From an uncultured Eubacteriales bacterium (GTDB taxonomy: Bacteria; Bacillota; Clostridia; Oscillospirales; Acutalibacteraceae), in assembly GCA_900316025.1 (NCBI GenBank), contig ONBJ01000013.1:9883-43179 (forward strand): DNA of 33,297 bases. The letters are read 5' to 3'. A program made the position numbers and the translations under genes. This document shows, piece after piece, positions 8,715-18,302 of the stretch; position 1 is the first letter of the stretch, and every line of letters begins with the position of its first letter. The notes under the pieces are model-generated. The model saw nothing but the letters and a program-made list of their open reading frames with translations. It was not told the origin of the DNA and ran no database searches.

Positions 8715-8838
8715 TTCAAGGGCTTCGCCCTTAAAAATCCTGTTTTCAGTTTAAGGGTTTCACCCTTAAAAATCCTGACGAGGGCTCTGCCCTCGACCCG
8801 CAAGCCTTTGAAAAGGCTTGACCTAAACTTTATGGTTT
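8715..8838 (-). repeat. Modular hairpin repeat, copy 1
   Basis: Read on the minus strand: AAACCATAAAGTTTAGG lead, AAGCCTTTTCAAAGGCTT stem, GAGGGC-AGA-GCCCTC stem, TTAAGGGTGAAACCCTTAA stem, a short linker, then a second AAGGGCGAAGCCCTT stem. It fills the gap between the thioesterase gene and gyrA and ends about 25 nt before the gyrA start, immediately upstream of the gyrA ribosome site. In frame it mimics protein ([14 protein letters not shown]), which explains the false extension of gyrA. Confidence 0.9.
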
Positions 8839-8863
8839 ATGTTGAATATGTTTTATAGGGGTG

Positions 8864-9283
8864 TTATTCGGCTAAGCTTTCGCTCAGACTTTGGTATATA
8901 TCGGGGAAAAGCTTTTTCGCATTGATTGGCTTGAAAGTCGTACTGCTGACAAAGCCGTGTTCTGTAAAGCCTGTGTTTACAAGTTCGTTTTCGGAGTTAT
9001 AGATATTGTAGCCGAACTTTATCTTTGCAGGTCTGATTTCCTCCACAAAGGCTTCGACCGTAATTTCATCGGAAAAGTAAAGAGCCTTTTTATATCTGCA
9101 TTCAAGGCATATAAGGGGAAGCATAAGACCTTTTTCTTCAAGCTCCTTATATGTCACGCCGAAAAGCTTTATAAAATCCACTCTTGCCTGCTCATAGTAA
9201 AGTGCATACACGGAATGATGAACTATTCCCATCATATCCGTTTCGCCGTATCTTACAGTAATTGAGGTTATGCTCTTTTTCAA
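8864..9283 (-). CDS. Acyl-CoA thioesterase, YbgC/4HBT hot-dog family
   Basis: 139 residues, the usual size of a single hot-dog domain. The N-terminal motif RYGETDMMGIVHHSVY contains the catalytic Asp16 and the His-rich turn of the 4-hydroxybenzoyl-CoA thioesterase/YbgC branch, which hydrolyses acyl-CoA thioesters in the cytosol. The start is TTG at 9283 behind AAGGTGAT. It lies between the YcxB-like gene and gyrA, on the same strand. The acyl substrate cannot be predicted. Confidence 0.88.
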   Translation of the reverse strand: MKKSITSITVRYGETDMMGIVHHSVYALYYEQARVDFIKLFGVTYKELEEKGLMLPLICLECRYKKALYFSDEITVEAFVEEIRPAKIKFGYNIYNSENELVNTGFTEHGFVSSTTFKPINAKKLFPDIYQSLSESLAE

Positions 9284-9314
9284 ATATAATCACCTTGTTT
9301 TCAGAGAAAATACA

Positions 9315-9911
9315 CTATAAGTCCATCATACCTTTTCTGAGTATTCCAAGAACTCTTTCCTTGCTTCTATCCGCAACGGCTCTCAGCGGAATTACGAACA
9401 ACTGATTGTCTTTAAGTCGTTTTATTATTATGACATTTTTTGAAATACGGATTTTATTGGAATTGTCAAGTTCTATAAGCCAGCTATTATCGTTGCAGAG
9501 AATATGCAGACAGTCCTCATAAAGACGGAATTTTATTGAATTTCCGTTGGCATTTACCTTTGCAAGCTTTTTAAGGGATATAATGGGGACAGTCCAGACG
9601 ATTGCAAGAACAACGGCTGAAATAAACGTAAATACAATATCGTTGAAGTTTCCCTTTACAGCATAGGAAAATATAAATCCTGCCATAGCAAGTAAGAGAA
9701 GCACGTTATATACAACAGAGCGAATGCCTGTAGTTTTTATCATTCCCGAATTTTTAAGTCCGTCATAGGCTTCTGAGTCAGTTAGGGTAAATTCGTTTTC
9801 ATAGACTAAAATTCCTTTGGTGCGGAACTTGTTTATTTCCTCCGAGCTGTGAACCTCATGAAGTATGCTGTCTATATGCTCGTTATTATGCTCATTAGTG
9901 TTATTTTCCAA
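9315..9911 (-). CDS. YcxB-like membrane protein
   Basis: About 198 residues. The N-terminal 65 residues are polar and acidic (Asn/His/Glu-rich at the start). Two hydrophobic helices follow, near 69-88 and 93-112 counted from an upstream GTG. The C-terminal 85 residues, with YEDCLHI, a strand-rich core and IIIKRLKDNQLFVIPLRAV, resemble the PH-like YcxB C-terminal domain found in many uncharacterised Firmicutes proteins. The family has no known function. AGGTGA precedes a TTG at 9911; a GTG three codons upstream at 9920 is the alternative start. It lies between gyrB and the thioesterase gene with short gaps, so is probably read with gyrB. Confidence 0.65.
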   Translation of the reverse strand: MENNTNEHNNEHIDSILHEVHSSEEINKFRTKGILVYENEFTLTDSEAYDGLKNSGMIKTTGIRSVVYNVLLLLAMAGFIFSYAVKGNFNDIVFTFISAVVLAIVWTVPIISLKKLAKVNANGNSIKFRLYEDCLHILCNDNSWLIELDNSNKIRISKNVIIIKRLKDNQLFVIPLRAVADRSKERVLGILRKGMMDL

Positions 9912-9941
9912 TAAAATCACCTGTCAAACACACAAAATACG

Positions 9942-11897
<1,956 letters not shown>

Positions 11898-11954
11898 TCA
11901 AGCCCTCCGTTTCAATATATTTCTCTCATACTAATCTTCTTTAATTATACCCGT

Positions 11955-12290
11955 CTAATTTTTCTTCTTTTTTCTTTCCCTGTATCTGTCATACACCCTG
12001 AACCTTACCGTAAAAGGAAGTATAAACAGCGACAGTCCGAAAAAAACAGGCGTAAAAATCAGAAGTCCAAGCAGTGTGAAGCCGCAGAAATGTGCAAGAA
12101 CTATATTCAGCACAATAAGAACGGCTATATCAACAGTAAAAAATATCACTCTGCCTTTTGTCTTATAAACAGTAAACACCTTTTTGCAGTGTCTGCATTC
12201 AATATTCCTGTATCTGCACATATTGCTTACCTCATTGTATCTGTAAACCGCATTACAATGAGGACATACGGGCAGCCTCAAAAGCTTCAA
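11955..12290 (-). CDS. CxxC-19-CxxC zinc-ribbon membrane protein (second copy)
   Basis: 111 residues. CPHC at 9-12 and CRHC at 32-35, separated by 19 residues, form a probable zinc ribbon. Two hydrophobic segments follow (about 49-69 and 73-95), then a very basic tail (RYRERKKKKN). The layout matches the gene upstream and recalls the cxxc_20_cxxc small-protein family of Firmicutes. Function unknown. The start is TTG at 12290 after GGAAG; it lies 21 nt after its neighbour and before gyrB, in the gyrB transcription direction. The two genes are probably old tandem duplicates. Confidence 0.75.
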   Translation of the reverse strand: MKLLRLPVCPHCNAVYRYNEVSNMCRYRNIECRHCKKVFTVYKTKGRVIFFTVDIAVLIVLNIVLAHFCGFTLLGLLIFTPVFFGLSLFILPFTVRFRVYDRYRERKKKKN

Positions 12291-12311
12291 TTCAAATCAC
12301 TTCCGGATTAT

Positions 12312-12776
12312 TTATAAATTCAATTCCGATATATCAAGAAAATCGTCCGACGTATCCGAAGATACTTTAAGACTGGGAACAGTCTTTGTGTGAGCATTAC
12401 TGATTAAATCATCGTCGGAGCTTGTTTTTCTGTGACTGTGTGAAGACTCTTCAAATTTATCATAATCTATAGTCTTTCTTTTCTTAATCGGCACAAGCCT
12501 GAGAAAGAAAGGGGTCACAAGATACAGAATGAAAAACGGAACTGCCGTCCAGAGCATACCCCATAAATTTCTTATAAACACAGGAGTAGTAAAAATTATT
12601 ACCATAACTATGGCAATAAGAACAACCACGCCTACAAGAAACTTATAGCTTTTTGAAAAATAAACAGTAGAGTTTCTTCCGCAGCGTCTGCACTTGTACT
12701 CTCCCTGTTTTCTTTCGGCAAATGCCTGAAAATAATTAAGTCTTTTTCCGCAATACGGACATCTCGTTCTTTTCAT
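12312..12776 (-). CDS. CxxC-19-CxxC zinc-ribbon membrane protein (first copy)
   Basis: 154 residues. CPYC at 6-9 and CRRC at 29-32 with a 19-residue spacer suggest one bound zinc. Two hydrophobic helices (about 46-66 and 74-95) follow, then a polar, Ser/Asp-rich tail of about 55 residues (HSHRKTSSDDD) that its shorter neighbour lacks. The tail is probably disordered and cytosolic. No function can be assigned. ATG start at 12776. It lies downstream of a hairpin repeat and of remB, and upstream of its paralogue and gyrB. Confidence 0.75.
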   Translation of the reverse strand: MKRTRCPYCGKRLNYFQAFAERKQGEYKCRRCGRNSTVYFSKSYKFLVGVVVLIAIVMVIIFTTPVFIRNLWGMLWTAVPFFILYLVTPFFLRLVPIKKRKTIDYDKFEESSHSHRKTSSDDDLISNAHTKTVPSLKVSSDTSDDFLDISELNL

Positions 12777-12840
12777 AGCTTATCAATCCTTTATCAAAAA
12801 ATAAAACTTACAAGAATTTCCAAAAACTTCCGTCAGCAAA

Positions 12841-12962
12841 ACCATAAAGTTTAGGTCAAGCCTTTTCAAAGGCTTGCGGGTCGAGGGCAGAGCCCTCGTC
12901 AGGATTTTTAAGGGTGAAACCCTTAAACGAAACGTTATTTTTAAGGGCTTTGCCCTTAAAAA
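12841..12962 (+). repeat. Modular hairpin repeat, copy 2
   Basis: Plus orientation: CATAAAGTTTAGG lead, AAGCCTTTTCAAAGGCTT, GAGGGC-AGA-GCCCTC, AAGGGTGAAACCCTT, a linker, then TTTTAAGGGC-TTT-GCCCTTAAAA. It fills the gap between the first zinc-ribbon gene and remB. Its last stem overlaps the remB stop codon. It points against the direction of the flanking genes. Confidence 0.9.
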
Positions 12963-13204
12963 CTGTGGCGGTTCATCAGGGTTTTCGGCGAAAGCTGGCT
13001 TATATATACCTGTGTTCCTTTGTCGGTACGGCACACAACAAATGACTTGGGCAGCTCTGACGAAACATTTATTATTTCACCGTTCTTTGTTCTCTGCGAC
13101 AGATATTTTCTGGTATGCTTCGATACCGTGGTGTTGTCTATGTCAAATATTCCTATTATATCCTTCTCTTTTACAATCATATTATTTCCAAGATGCAGAT
13201 ACAT
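12956..13204 (-). CDS. remB: Extracellular matrix regulator RemB (DUF370)
   Basis: 82 residues. The start MYLHLGNNMIVKEKDIIGIF is characteristic of the DUF370 RemA/RemB family. In Bacillus the gene (yaaB/remB) sits at this place between recF and gyrB and affects biofilm matrix gene expression. The predicted fold is a small beta-rich ring-forming DNA-binding domain. The ATG at 13204 is 22 nt after recF. The last residues and the TAA stop are formed by the end of a hairpin repeat, so the natural C-terminus may have been altered by its arrival. Family assignment is firm; the role here is inferred from Bacillus. Confidence 0.88.
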   Translation of the reverse strand: MYLHLGNNMIVKEKDIIGIFDIDNTTVSKHTRKYLSQRTKNGEIINVSSELPKSFVVCRTDKGTQVYISQLSPKTLMNRHSF

Positions 13205-13226
13205 AACTGAAAATTCCTCTTTGTAA

Positions 13227-14327
13227 TTATTGTTTCTCCGAAACCTCTCCGCTCCTTACGGCAAATACCTTTCCCTCTGCAAGAGCCGAAACTGAGGATT
13301 CATCACAGCACGTTATAAAAACCTGCTTTTTATCAAGCTCGTTGAGAAGAAAATTTTTTCTTACGCTGTCCAGCTCACTCATAACATCATCAAGAAGTAT
13401 AACAGGCTTTGTACCCGTTATAAGTTCTGCCAATGTCGCCTCGGCAAGCTTCATCGACAGCACCGCCGAACGCTGCTGTCCCTGAGAGGCATATTGTCTT
13501 GCACTTTTTCCGTTTATATATATTTCCAAATCATCTCTGTGAGGGCCTTTGGTAGTATATTTCAACTGTAAATCCTCTTTGAGCGACTGATTAAGCTGTT
13601 CAAAAAGCTCCTGCGATATTTCTGAAACCGTTGTTTCAGACGTATACTTTTTCCTGTAAACTATCTCCAGCTTTTCTCTGTTGTCCGAAATTCCGCTGTG
13701 ATAAACACCTGCCGTATCCGAAAGCCTTGAAAGATACTTTATTCTTTCGTTTATTATAACCGCTCCGTTTACTGCAAGCTCCCTGTCCCATACCTCAATG
13801 GCGGCATACGGGTCTGAATACGCTGAAAACTCCTTAAGAAGTGCGTTTCTCTGACTTAAAATCCTGTTGTATCTTGCAAGATATACAGAGTATTTAGGCT
13901 TTACCTGACATATTGCACTGTCGGTAAATTTTCTCCTTACTCCCGGGCCGTCCTTTACAAGCGAAAGATGAACAGGCGAAAATATTACAGATGTCAGCTT
14001 TCCCATAAGATGAGAAGGTGCAGGCTTTTTTATTTCATTGAGAAAAGCCTCTCTTTTTCCGTTTTTAAATTCAAGCCTTGCAGACTGCTCCCTGTCCTGA
14101 GCAAAAAATCCAAGCTCAGCCCACGCAAAGCTCTCACCGAAAGCAACAAGCTCCCTGTCCTTTGAACCTCTGAAAGACTTAACTCCGTTGAACATCCATA
14201 TACATTCAAGCAGATTTGTCTTTCCTTGTCCGTTTTCGCCTGTTATTATATTCATACCGTCACAGGGATATATGCAGCCGCTTTTCAGATTTCTGAAATT
14301 ACAGTATTCCAGACGGTTTATAATCAC
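13227..14327 (-). CDS. recF: DNA replication and repair protein RecF
   Basis: 366 residues. SMC-like ABC ATPase: Walker [13 protein letters not shown] near residues 30-41, signature region [18 protein letters not shown] near 280-297, and Walker B with [14 protein letters not shown] near 315-328. RecF loads RecA at single-strand gaps with RecO and RecR. It starts with GTG at 14327, overlapping the stop of the S4 gene by four bases, so it is translationally coupled to it. It is part of the dnaN-S4-recF-remB operon. Confidence 0.96.
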   Translation of the reverse strand: MIINRLEYCNFRNLKSGCIYPCDGMNIITGENGQGKTNLLECIWMFNGVKSFRGSKDRELVAFGESFAWAELGFFAQDREQSARLEFKNGKREAFLNEIKKPAPSHLMGKLTSVIFSPVHLSLVKDGPGVRRKFTDSAICQVKPKYSVYLARYNRILSQRNALLKEFSAYSDPYAAIEVWDRELAVNGAVIINERIKYLSRLSDTAGVYHSGISDNREKLEIVYRKKYTSETTVSEISQELFEQLNQSLKEDLQLKYTTKGPHRDDLEIYINGKSARQYASQGQQRSAVLSMKLAEATLAELITGTKPVILLDDVMSELDSVRKNFLLNELDKKQVFITCCDESSVSALAEGKVFAVRSGEVSEKQ

Positions 14328-14545
14328 TTGTCGTATACCTCTATGACAATATCATCTGTTTCCACAACATCGCCGCTTCTTATCTTTCTGTTACGCATTG
14401 TACAGATTTCACCATTGAGCTTTACTGCACCGTTCTGAACCATAAGCTTTGCCTGACCGCCCGTCTGGAATGCTCCCGAAAGCTTCAGAAGATTGTCAAG
14501 CTTTATATATTCAGTATCTATAAAAATTTTTTCTGTTTTTCTCAT
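14324..14545 (-). CDS. yaaA: S4-domain RNA-binding protein YaaA
   Basis: 73 residues, nearly all one S4 domain: [20 protein letters not shown], then [21 protein letters not shown]. Homologues sit between dnaN and recF throughout the Firmicutes and bind RNA; a role at the ribosome has been proposed (RlbA). Its ATG overlaps the dnaN stop and its TGA overlaps the recF GTG, both by four bases, giving a coupled dnaN-yaaA-recF unit. Confidence 0.88.
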   Translation of the reverse strand: MRKTEKIFIDTEYIKLDNLLKLSGAFQTGGQAKLMVQNGAVKLNGEICTMRNRKIRSGDVVETDDIVIEVYDK

Positions 14546-15642
14546 TGTTTGAACCTCATAGGCACTACGAGAAACAGGAAGGAATCACCGTCAACAGGCA
14601 TTATCTTTATCGGAGAAAGAGAACCGTTTAGCTGAATTTTAACCTCGTCTGTTTCCGTATTTTTCAGTGCTTCAAGCAGATACCTGTTATTAAGACCTAT
14701 CTCGACATTTTCGCCGCTTATTTTTGCATCTATTGAGTCATTTGCCTTTCCAACGCTTGTAGAGCATGAAAGCTTTACCTGTGTATCATACACCATACAC
14801 CTTATGGGGCTTTGGATTTTGTCCGAATTAAGCAGCGACATTCTTTCAACCGCAGAAATAAGATTTCTTGTATTAACCCTGAGTTCCGTTTTTGCTCCGG
14901 GCATAATTGCGGAATTGTAGTCAAGGAAATTTCCCTCGATAAGTCTGGTTATAATCGAATAGTTTTCTATTCTGAAAACAGCATGACGCTTTCCGAGCGT
15001 AACAGATGTATCTTTCTCGTCATCGCTTACAAGCTTGAGTATTTCGCTTAAAGTTTTTCCGGGTATTATAAACTTACTGCTTATACCGCACGAAACGGCT
15101 TCCTGTCTTATGGCAACTCTGAAACCGTCTATGGAAACTATCTTGAAAACATTGTTTTTCAATTCAAACAAAGAGCCTGTATATACAGGCTTTGTCATAT
15201 CGTCAGATATGGCAAAGATAGTTTGCTTTATCATATTTTTAAGTATTCCGCCCTTTACGGAAAAGCTTTCCATTTCCTCAATAACGGGAAGTTCGGGATA
15301 TTCCTCGGAAGAAATACCTACTATCTGATAATCAGCAAAACCGCTGCTTATATATATTATATCTCTTTCGTCAGTACTTACATTCACATTATTTGCAGGA
15401 AGCCTTCTTACTATATCACCGAGAAGCTTTGCACCTGCTATTATTGAGCCTTTTTCCTGTACGCTGCATTCAATGAAAGTAGTTATACCTATTTCAAGGT
15501 CATATCCGCAGAGAGTTATGCCTTTATCCTCTGCTTTTATGAAGATGCCTTCAAGAGCAGGAAGATTTGTTTTTGTAGAAACTGCTCTCTGAACATTGGT
15601 AACTGCTGCTGCTAGGTCTTTTTGCTGGCAGGAGAATTTCAT
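14542..15642 (-). CDS. dnaN: DNA polymerase III sliding clamp (beta subunit)
   Basis: 366 residues, the usual length of the three-domain beta clamp, starting [24 protein letters not shown]. It ends [12 protein letters not shown], close to the common VMPMR ending. The dimer encircles DNA and tethers the polymerase. ATG at 15642 behind AAAGGAC. It lies 319 nt downstream of dnaA, and that gap carries the origin elements, so dnaN may have a promoter of its own there. Downstream it is coupled by overlap to the S4 gene. Confidence 0.97.
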   Translation of the reverse strand: MKFSCQQKDLAAAVTNVQRAVSTKTNLPALEGIFIKAEDKGITLCGYDLEIGITTFIECSVQEKGSIIAGAKLLGDIVRRLPANNVNVSTDERDIIYISSGFADYQIVGISSEEYPELPVIEEMESFSVKGGILKNMIKQTIFAISDDMTKPVYTGSLFELKNNVFKIVSIDGFRVAIRQEAVSCGISSKFIIPGKTLSEILKLVSDDEKDTSVTLGKRHAVFRIENYSIITRLIEGNFLDYNSAIMPGAKTELRVNTRNLISAVERMSLLNSDKIQSPIRCMVYDTQVKLSCSTSVGKANDSIDAKISGENVEIGLNNRYLLEALKNTETDEVKIQLNGSLSPIKIMPVDGDSFLFLVVPMRFKQ

Positions 15643-15685
15643 TTTAATCTGTCCTTTATATAGTGTAGTATATATTACATTATTT

Positions 15686-15704
15686 TAGTAGTAATAGTAG
15701 GGGG
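15686..15704 (+). promoter_or_regulatory. DnaA-trio array of the origin unwinding element
   Basis: TAG TAG TAA TAG TAG GGGG: five consecutive [T/A]A[G/A] triplets end in a G-run. In Bacillus subtilis the same strand of the unwinding element, from memory, reads very similarly (TAGTAGAAGTAATAGTAG followed by G). Trios bind a DnaA filament on single-stranded DNA during opening. Confidence 0.65.
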
Positions 15705-15747
15705 TGTTAATTTGTCAGTATGCCTGATTTGTTCCCATAGAATGGGG

Positions 15748-15802
15748 AAAAGTTATTGATTCGAGGCTGTGGGTTTGGTGTTGAGAAAAATCAATAACTT
15801 TT
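15748..15802. repeat. 14-bp inverted repeat in the origin gap
   Basis: AAAAGTTATTGATT (15748-15761) and AATCAATAACTTTT (15789-15802) are perfect inverted repeats around a 27-nt loop. It could be a hairpin, a pair of protein sites, or a terminator for dnaA: on the minus strand the stem ends AACTTTT. Confidence 0.6.
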
Positions 15803-15803
15803 T

Positions 15804-15881
15804 TCACGGAAAGACTCTCTGATAACACTGTGAGAATCTTAATGTCAAATGTTGATAAAACTGTTAAGAATCTTTCCGTGA
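15804..15881. repeat. 11-bp inverted repeat in the origin gap
   Basis: TCACGGAAAGA (15804-15814) and TCTTTCCGTGA (15871-15881) are perfect inverted repeats 56 nt apart. They bracket the best near-consensus DnaA box (15851-15859). They lie directly next to the 14-bp inverted repeat. Confidence 0.6.
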
Positions 15882-15961
15882 TGTAATATGCGTTCTGAGG
15901 GCTTTCAACTTTTTATGTTGAAAAGACTCTAAAAACCTTTAAAAACTTTCAGGCAGAAAAA

Positions 15962-17326
15962 TCATCTGTTATTCTGAAGATTTTTCTTTATATCAAGTAT
16001 AGTTTCCTTTACCTTGGGGTCAAACTCCATATTTTTCTCAACCTGCTGACAGGTGTATACTATTGTAGAGTGATGTCTGCCGTTAAATTCGTTGCCTATC
16101 TGTTCCATAGACATATTTGTTATATCCTTTACAAGATATATTGCAATCTGTCTTGCTTTGGAAAGATTTGCACGTCTGTTTGAGGATTTTATTTCCTCTG
16201 GAGTTACATTGAAGGTTCTTGCAACCTCCTCAACTATGGTATCAAGAGTTATTTCAACCGCTACGTCCTCACTCTGAAGCTCTGCAATTACCTCGTGAGC
16301 CATTTTTACGCTTATCTTTTCGTTGTTGAGAAGATTTTTTGCGTGAAGCTTTTTTACAGCACCTTCAAGCTTACGTATGTTTGTTTTTATCTTTGAGGCA
16401 ATAAGCTCGCTTATATTATAGGGAATTTCTATGTTGAGCTGTTCAGCCTTTTTGTTTATGATTGTTATTCTTGTTTCTATATCAGGCGGCTGAATATCGG
16501 CAAGAAGACCCCATTCAAAACGTGATTTAAGTCTGTCCTCAAGGGTTTTCATTTCTTTAGGCGGAACGTCCGATGTAAATACAATCTGCTTTTTTGCTTC
16601 ATAGAGTGTATTGAAGGTATGGAAAAATTCCTCCTGAGTTGCCTCTTTTCCGGCGATGAACTGAATATCGTCCACGAGAAGAACATCTACAGTACGGTAC
16701 TTGTCACGGAACTTGTCGGCTGTTTTCTTACTAAGTGAGTCGATAAGCTCGTTTGTGAAGTCCTCGCCCTTGACGTAGATTATTTTCTTTGAGGGATAGT
16801 TCCTGTTTATCACGTTCTTTATAGCGTAAAGGAGGTGAGTTTTTCCAAGTCCCGAGTTTCCGTATATGAACAGGGGGTTCTGAACCTCAAGACCTGCCGG
16901 GTCTTTGGCTACAGCGACACAAGCCTTATATGCAAGGTCATTGGATTTTCCTACCACAAAATTTTCAAAGGTATATTCATCACCGTATCTGTTGTCGGCA
17001 GTTTCTTCCGCAGCCTTGCTGATTGTTTTCGGTAAGGGTTCTTTTTTATCGTCGCCGGCAACTTCTATCAGAAAATCGAACTTCTTTCCGAAAACTTCTT
17101 CAGAGGCAATCTTGAGTATTTCTATGTAGCTGTTTTCGATTACTGTCTTGTTAAGCTTGTTTGGTACGCTCAGAATAATATAACCCTGTTCAAAATCAAG
17201 TCCTATCGGTTCGATAGTCTTTATCCACGCATTGTACGCTACATCTGATATTGCTTTCCTTCCGTCATCATTCTTGCTTTTCAGATAGTCGCAGATGACT
17301 TCCCATACTTCGTTAAACGTATCCAA
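15962..17326 (-). CDS. dnaA: Chromosomal replication initiator DnaA
   Basis: 454 residues from TTG at 17326, which has GAGG 8 nt upstream and gives MDTFNEVWEVICDYLKSK. A GTG three codons earlier (17335) lies directly against the ribosome site and is less likely. Domain I (about 1-85) binds partners. Domain III is the AAA+ core with Walker A GNSGLGKTHLLYAI and Walker B VLLVDDIQFI. Domain IV ends with the DnaA signature and box-binding helix region NEFNGRHHSTIVYTCQQVE. ATP-DnaA opens the origin on either side of its own gene. A good sigma-A promoter lies about 50 nt upstream. Confidence 0.97.
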   Translation of the reverse strand: MDTFNEVWEVICDYLKSKNDDGRKAISDVAYNAWIKTIEPIGLDFEQGYIILSVPNKLNKTVIENSYIEILKIASEEVFGKKFDFLIEVAGDDKKEPLPKTISKAAEETADNRYGDEYTFENFVVGKSNDLAYKACVAVAKDPAGLEVQNPLFIYGNSGLGKTHLLYAIKNVINRNYPSKKIIYVKGEDFTNELIDSLSKKTADKFRDKYRTVDVLLVDDIQFIAGKEATQEEFFHTFNTLYEAKKQIVFTSDVPPKEMKTLEDRLKSRFEWGLLADIQPPDIETRITIINKKAEQLNIEIPYNISELIASKIKTNIRKLEGAVKKLHAKNLLNNEKISVKMAHEVIAELQSEDVAVEITLDTIVEEVARTFNVTPEEIKSSNRRANLSKARQIAIYLVKDITNMSMEQIGNEFNGRHHSTIVYTCQQVEKNMEFDPKVKETILDIKKNLQNNR

Positions 17327-17374
17327 AAAATCCACCTCTTCGCAATTTATTTATTATTACCTGTTATCTGATTC

Positions 17375-17403
17375 ATTTTATCACATTATCTTTTGTATTT
17401 CAA
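17375..17403 (-). promoter_or_regulatory. Sigma-A promoter of dnaA
   Basis: On the minus strand TTGAAA (17403-17398), 17 bp, then TAAAAT (17380-17375). This is about 50 nt before the dnaA start. I see no good DnaA boxes beside it, so autoregulation is not evident. Confidence 0.6.
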
Positions 17404-17478
17404 ATACTTTTTGTCTTTTTTATAAAATTCTAAAATATAATCAAAAAACAATATGCCCTGTATACATCAGATGTTTAA

Positions 17479-17571
17479 TTTTAAGGGCTTCGCCCTTAAA
17501 AATCCTGACCAAAGGCTCCGCCTTTGGAAACCGCAAGCCTTTAAAAAGGCTTGACCTAAACTTTATGGTTT
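17479..17571 (-). repeat. Modular hairpin repeat, copy 3 (in the dnaA-rpmH gap)
   Basis: Minus orientation: AAACCATAAAGTTTAGG lead, AAGCCTTTTTAAAGGCTT stem, CCAAAGGC-GGA-GCCTTTGG stem, TTTTAAGGGC-GAA-GCCCTTAAAA stem. It lies inside the 427-nt gap between the divergent dnaA and rpmH promoters, where Bacillus carries its upstream DnaA-box clusters. The rest of this gap is AT-rich, and I see nothing else in it besides the two promoters. Confidence 0.9.
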
Positions 17572-17685
17572 CGGAATATATGTGATTTATTTTTTTATTT
17601 TGTACAAATATGACTATTATATATTACAGATAATTAAAAGGTTTTTAGATTTTGAGGCGAAATTCTAAAAATTGAAAAAATATTA

Positions 17686-17714
17686 TTGACTGATTTTATA
17701 AATTAGGATATAAT
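17686..17714 (+). promoter_or_regulatory. Sigma-A promoter of rpmH
   Basis: TTGACT (17686-17691), a 17-bp spacer and a perfect TATAAT (17709-17714), 39 nt before the rpmH ATG. It is a strong promoter, as expected for a ribosomal protein gene, and points away from dnaA. Confidence 0.8.
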
Positions 17715-17753
17715 GCTAAATTGCAAGGTTAATGTCTGAAAGGAGGATTTTTG

Positions 17754-17888
17754 ATGCTTAGAACATATCAGCCCAAAAAGCTTCACAGAAAAAAGGAGCA
17801 TGGCTTCAGAAAGAGAATGTCTGATAGTAACGGACGTAAAGTGATTGCCCGCAGAAGAGCAAAGGGTAGAAAAAGGTTGTCTTACTAA
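17754..17888 (+). CDS. rpmH: Ribosomal protein bL34
   Basis: 44 residues, the standard bL34 length: [20 protein letters not shown], then [20 protein letters not shown] and RLSY. ATG at 17754 is preceded by AAAGGAGG at an ideal distance. This very basic 50S subunit protein heads the rpmH-rnpA-yidD-yidC-jag cluster that runs away from dnaA. A hairpin with a T-rich tail follows within 6 nt of its stop, which would let much rpmH mRNA end before rnpA. Confidence 0.97.
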   Translation: MLRTYQPKKLHRKKEHGFRKRMSDSNGRKVIARRRAKGRKRLSY

Positions 17889-17893
17889 AAATT

Positions 17894-17922
17894 AAGACCA
17901 CTGATAAGGTGGTCTTTGTTTT
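17894..17922 (+). terminator. Terminator/attenuator between rpmH and rnpA
   Basis: Stem AAGACCAC/GTGGTCTT (8 bp) with a 7-nt loop, then a T-rich run (TGTTTTTG). As rnpA has no evident promoter, partial read-through probably sets a high rpmH to low rnpA ratio. Confidence 0.7.
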
Positions 17923-17969
17923 TGTGGTCAATTCCGTCTTATGCAGTTGAAACAGGGAAAGATGTTTTT

Positions 17970-18302
17970 ATGAAAATTCCTACACTGAAAAAAAACAAAG
18001 AGTTTTACAGAGTATATAACAGAGGAAAAGCATATGTGTCACCTGTTGTCGTAATCTATGTGTTCAGACGCAGGTACGGTGTTCCGAAAATCGGAATTAC
18101 CACAGGAAAGAAAATAGGAAAGGCAGTAATGCGAAACCGTGCAAGGAGGGTTATTATGGCTGCTCTCAGGGAGCTTTATCCCAGAATAGACAACCGTTAT
18201 GACATAGTTTTTGTAGCCAGAGGAAGAACTCCCCTTGTAAAAAGCACAGAGGTTTTGCGTCATATGGAAAAGCAGCTGAAAAAAGCGGGGGTTCTTATAT
18301 GA
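17970..18302 (+). CDS. rnpA: Ribonuclease P protein component
   Basis: 110 residues from ATG at 17970; the open frame reaches back to a TTG at 17916, but that part overlaps the terminator hairpin. The family signature is clear: [20 protein letters not shown], the RNR motif helix that contacts the catalytic RNA, plus the N-terminal [14 protein letters not shown] that binds precursor tRNA leaders. It joins RNase P RNA (not in this window) to trim tRNA 5' ends. Its stop overlaps the yidD start (ATGA), so the two are coupled. The ribosome site (GGGAAAG) is weak. Confidence 0.93.
   Translation: MKIPTLKKNKEFYRVYNRGKAYVSPVVVIYVFRRRYGVPKIGITTGKKIGKAVMRNRARRVIMAALRELYPRIDNRYDIVFVARGRTPLVKSTEVLRHMEKQLKKAGVLI

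Larger units (their letters stand above)
15643..15961. other. Putative replication origin, dnaA-dnaN gap (oriC)
   Basis: This 319-nt gap separates dnaA from dnaN. From the dnaN side it holds an AT-rich tract (about 15655-15686), a DnaA-trio row (15686-15700) next to GGGG, a short CCCAT/ATGGG hairpin (15734-15746) and two long inverted repeats. The order AT-rich tract, trios, G-run matches the Bacillus unwinding region. Classical DnaA boxes are weak: the best is TTATCAACA, one mismatch from consensus, read on the minus strand at 15851-15859. The change of gene direction nearby supports an origin here. Confidence 0.7.

Noticed and set aside
12783-13206. Open frames on both strands across the remB-zinc-ribbon gap, including one starting [12 protein letters not shown]
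   Set aside because: They are translations of hairpin repeat copy 2; the same peptide appears at other copies in unrelated contexts and no ribosome site precedes them.
13935-13955. Noc-binding palindrome around CTCCCGGGCC in recF
   Set aside because: Only the central CCCGGG matches; the flanks are not ATTT/AAAT.
17916-17969. Upstream TTG start for rnpA
   Set aside because: It would begin in the tail of the rpmH terminator and adds residues not seen in the RnpA family; ATG at 17970 gives the standard N-terminus.
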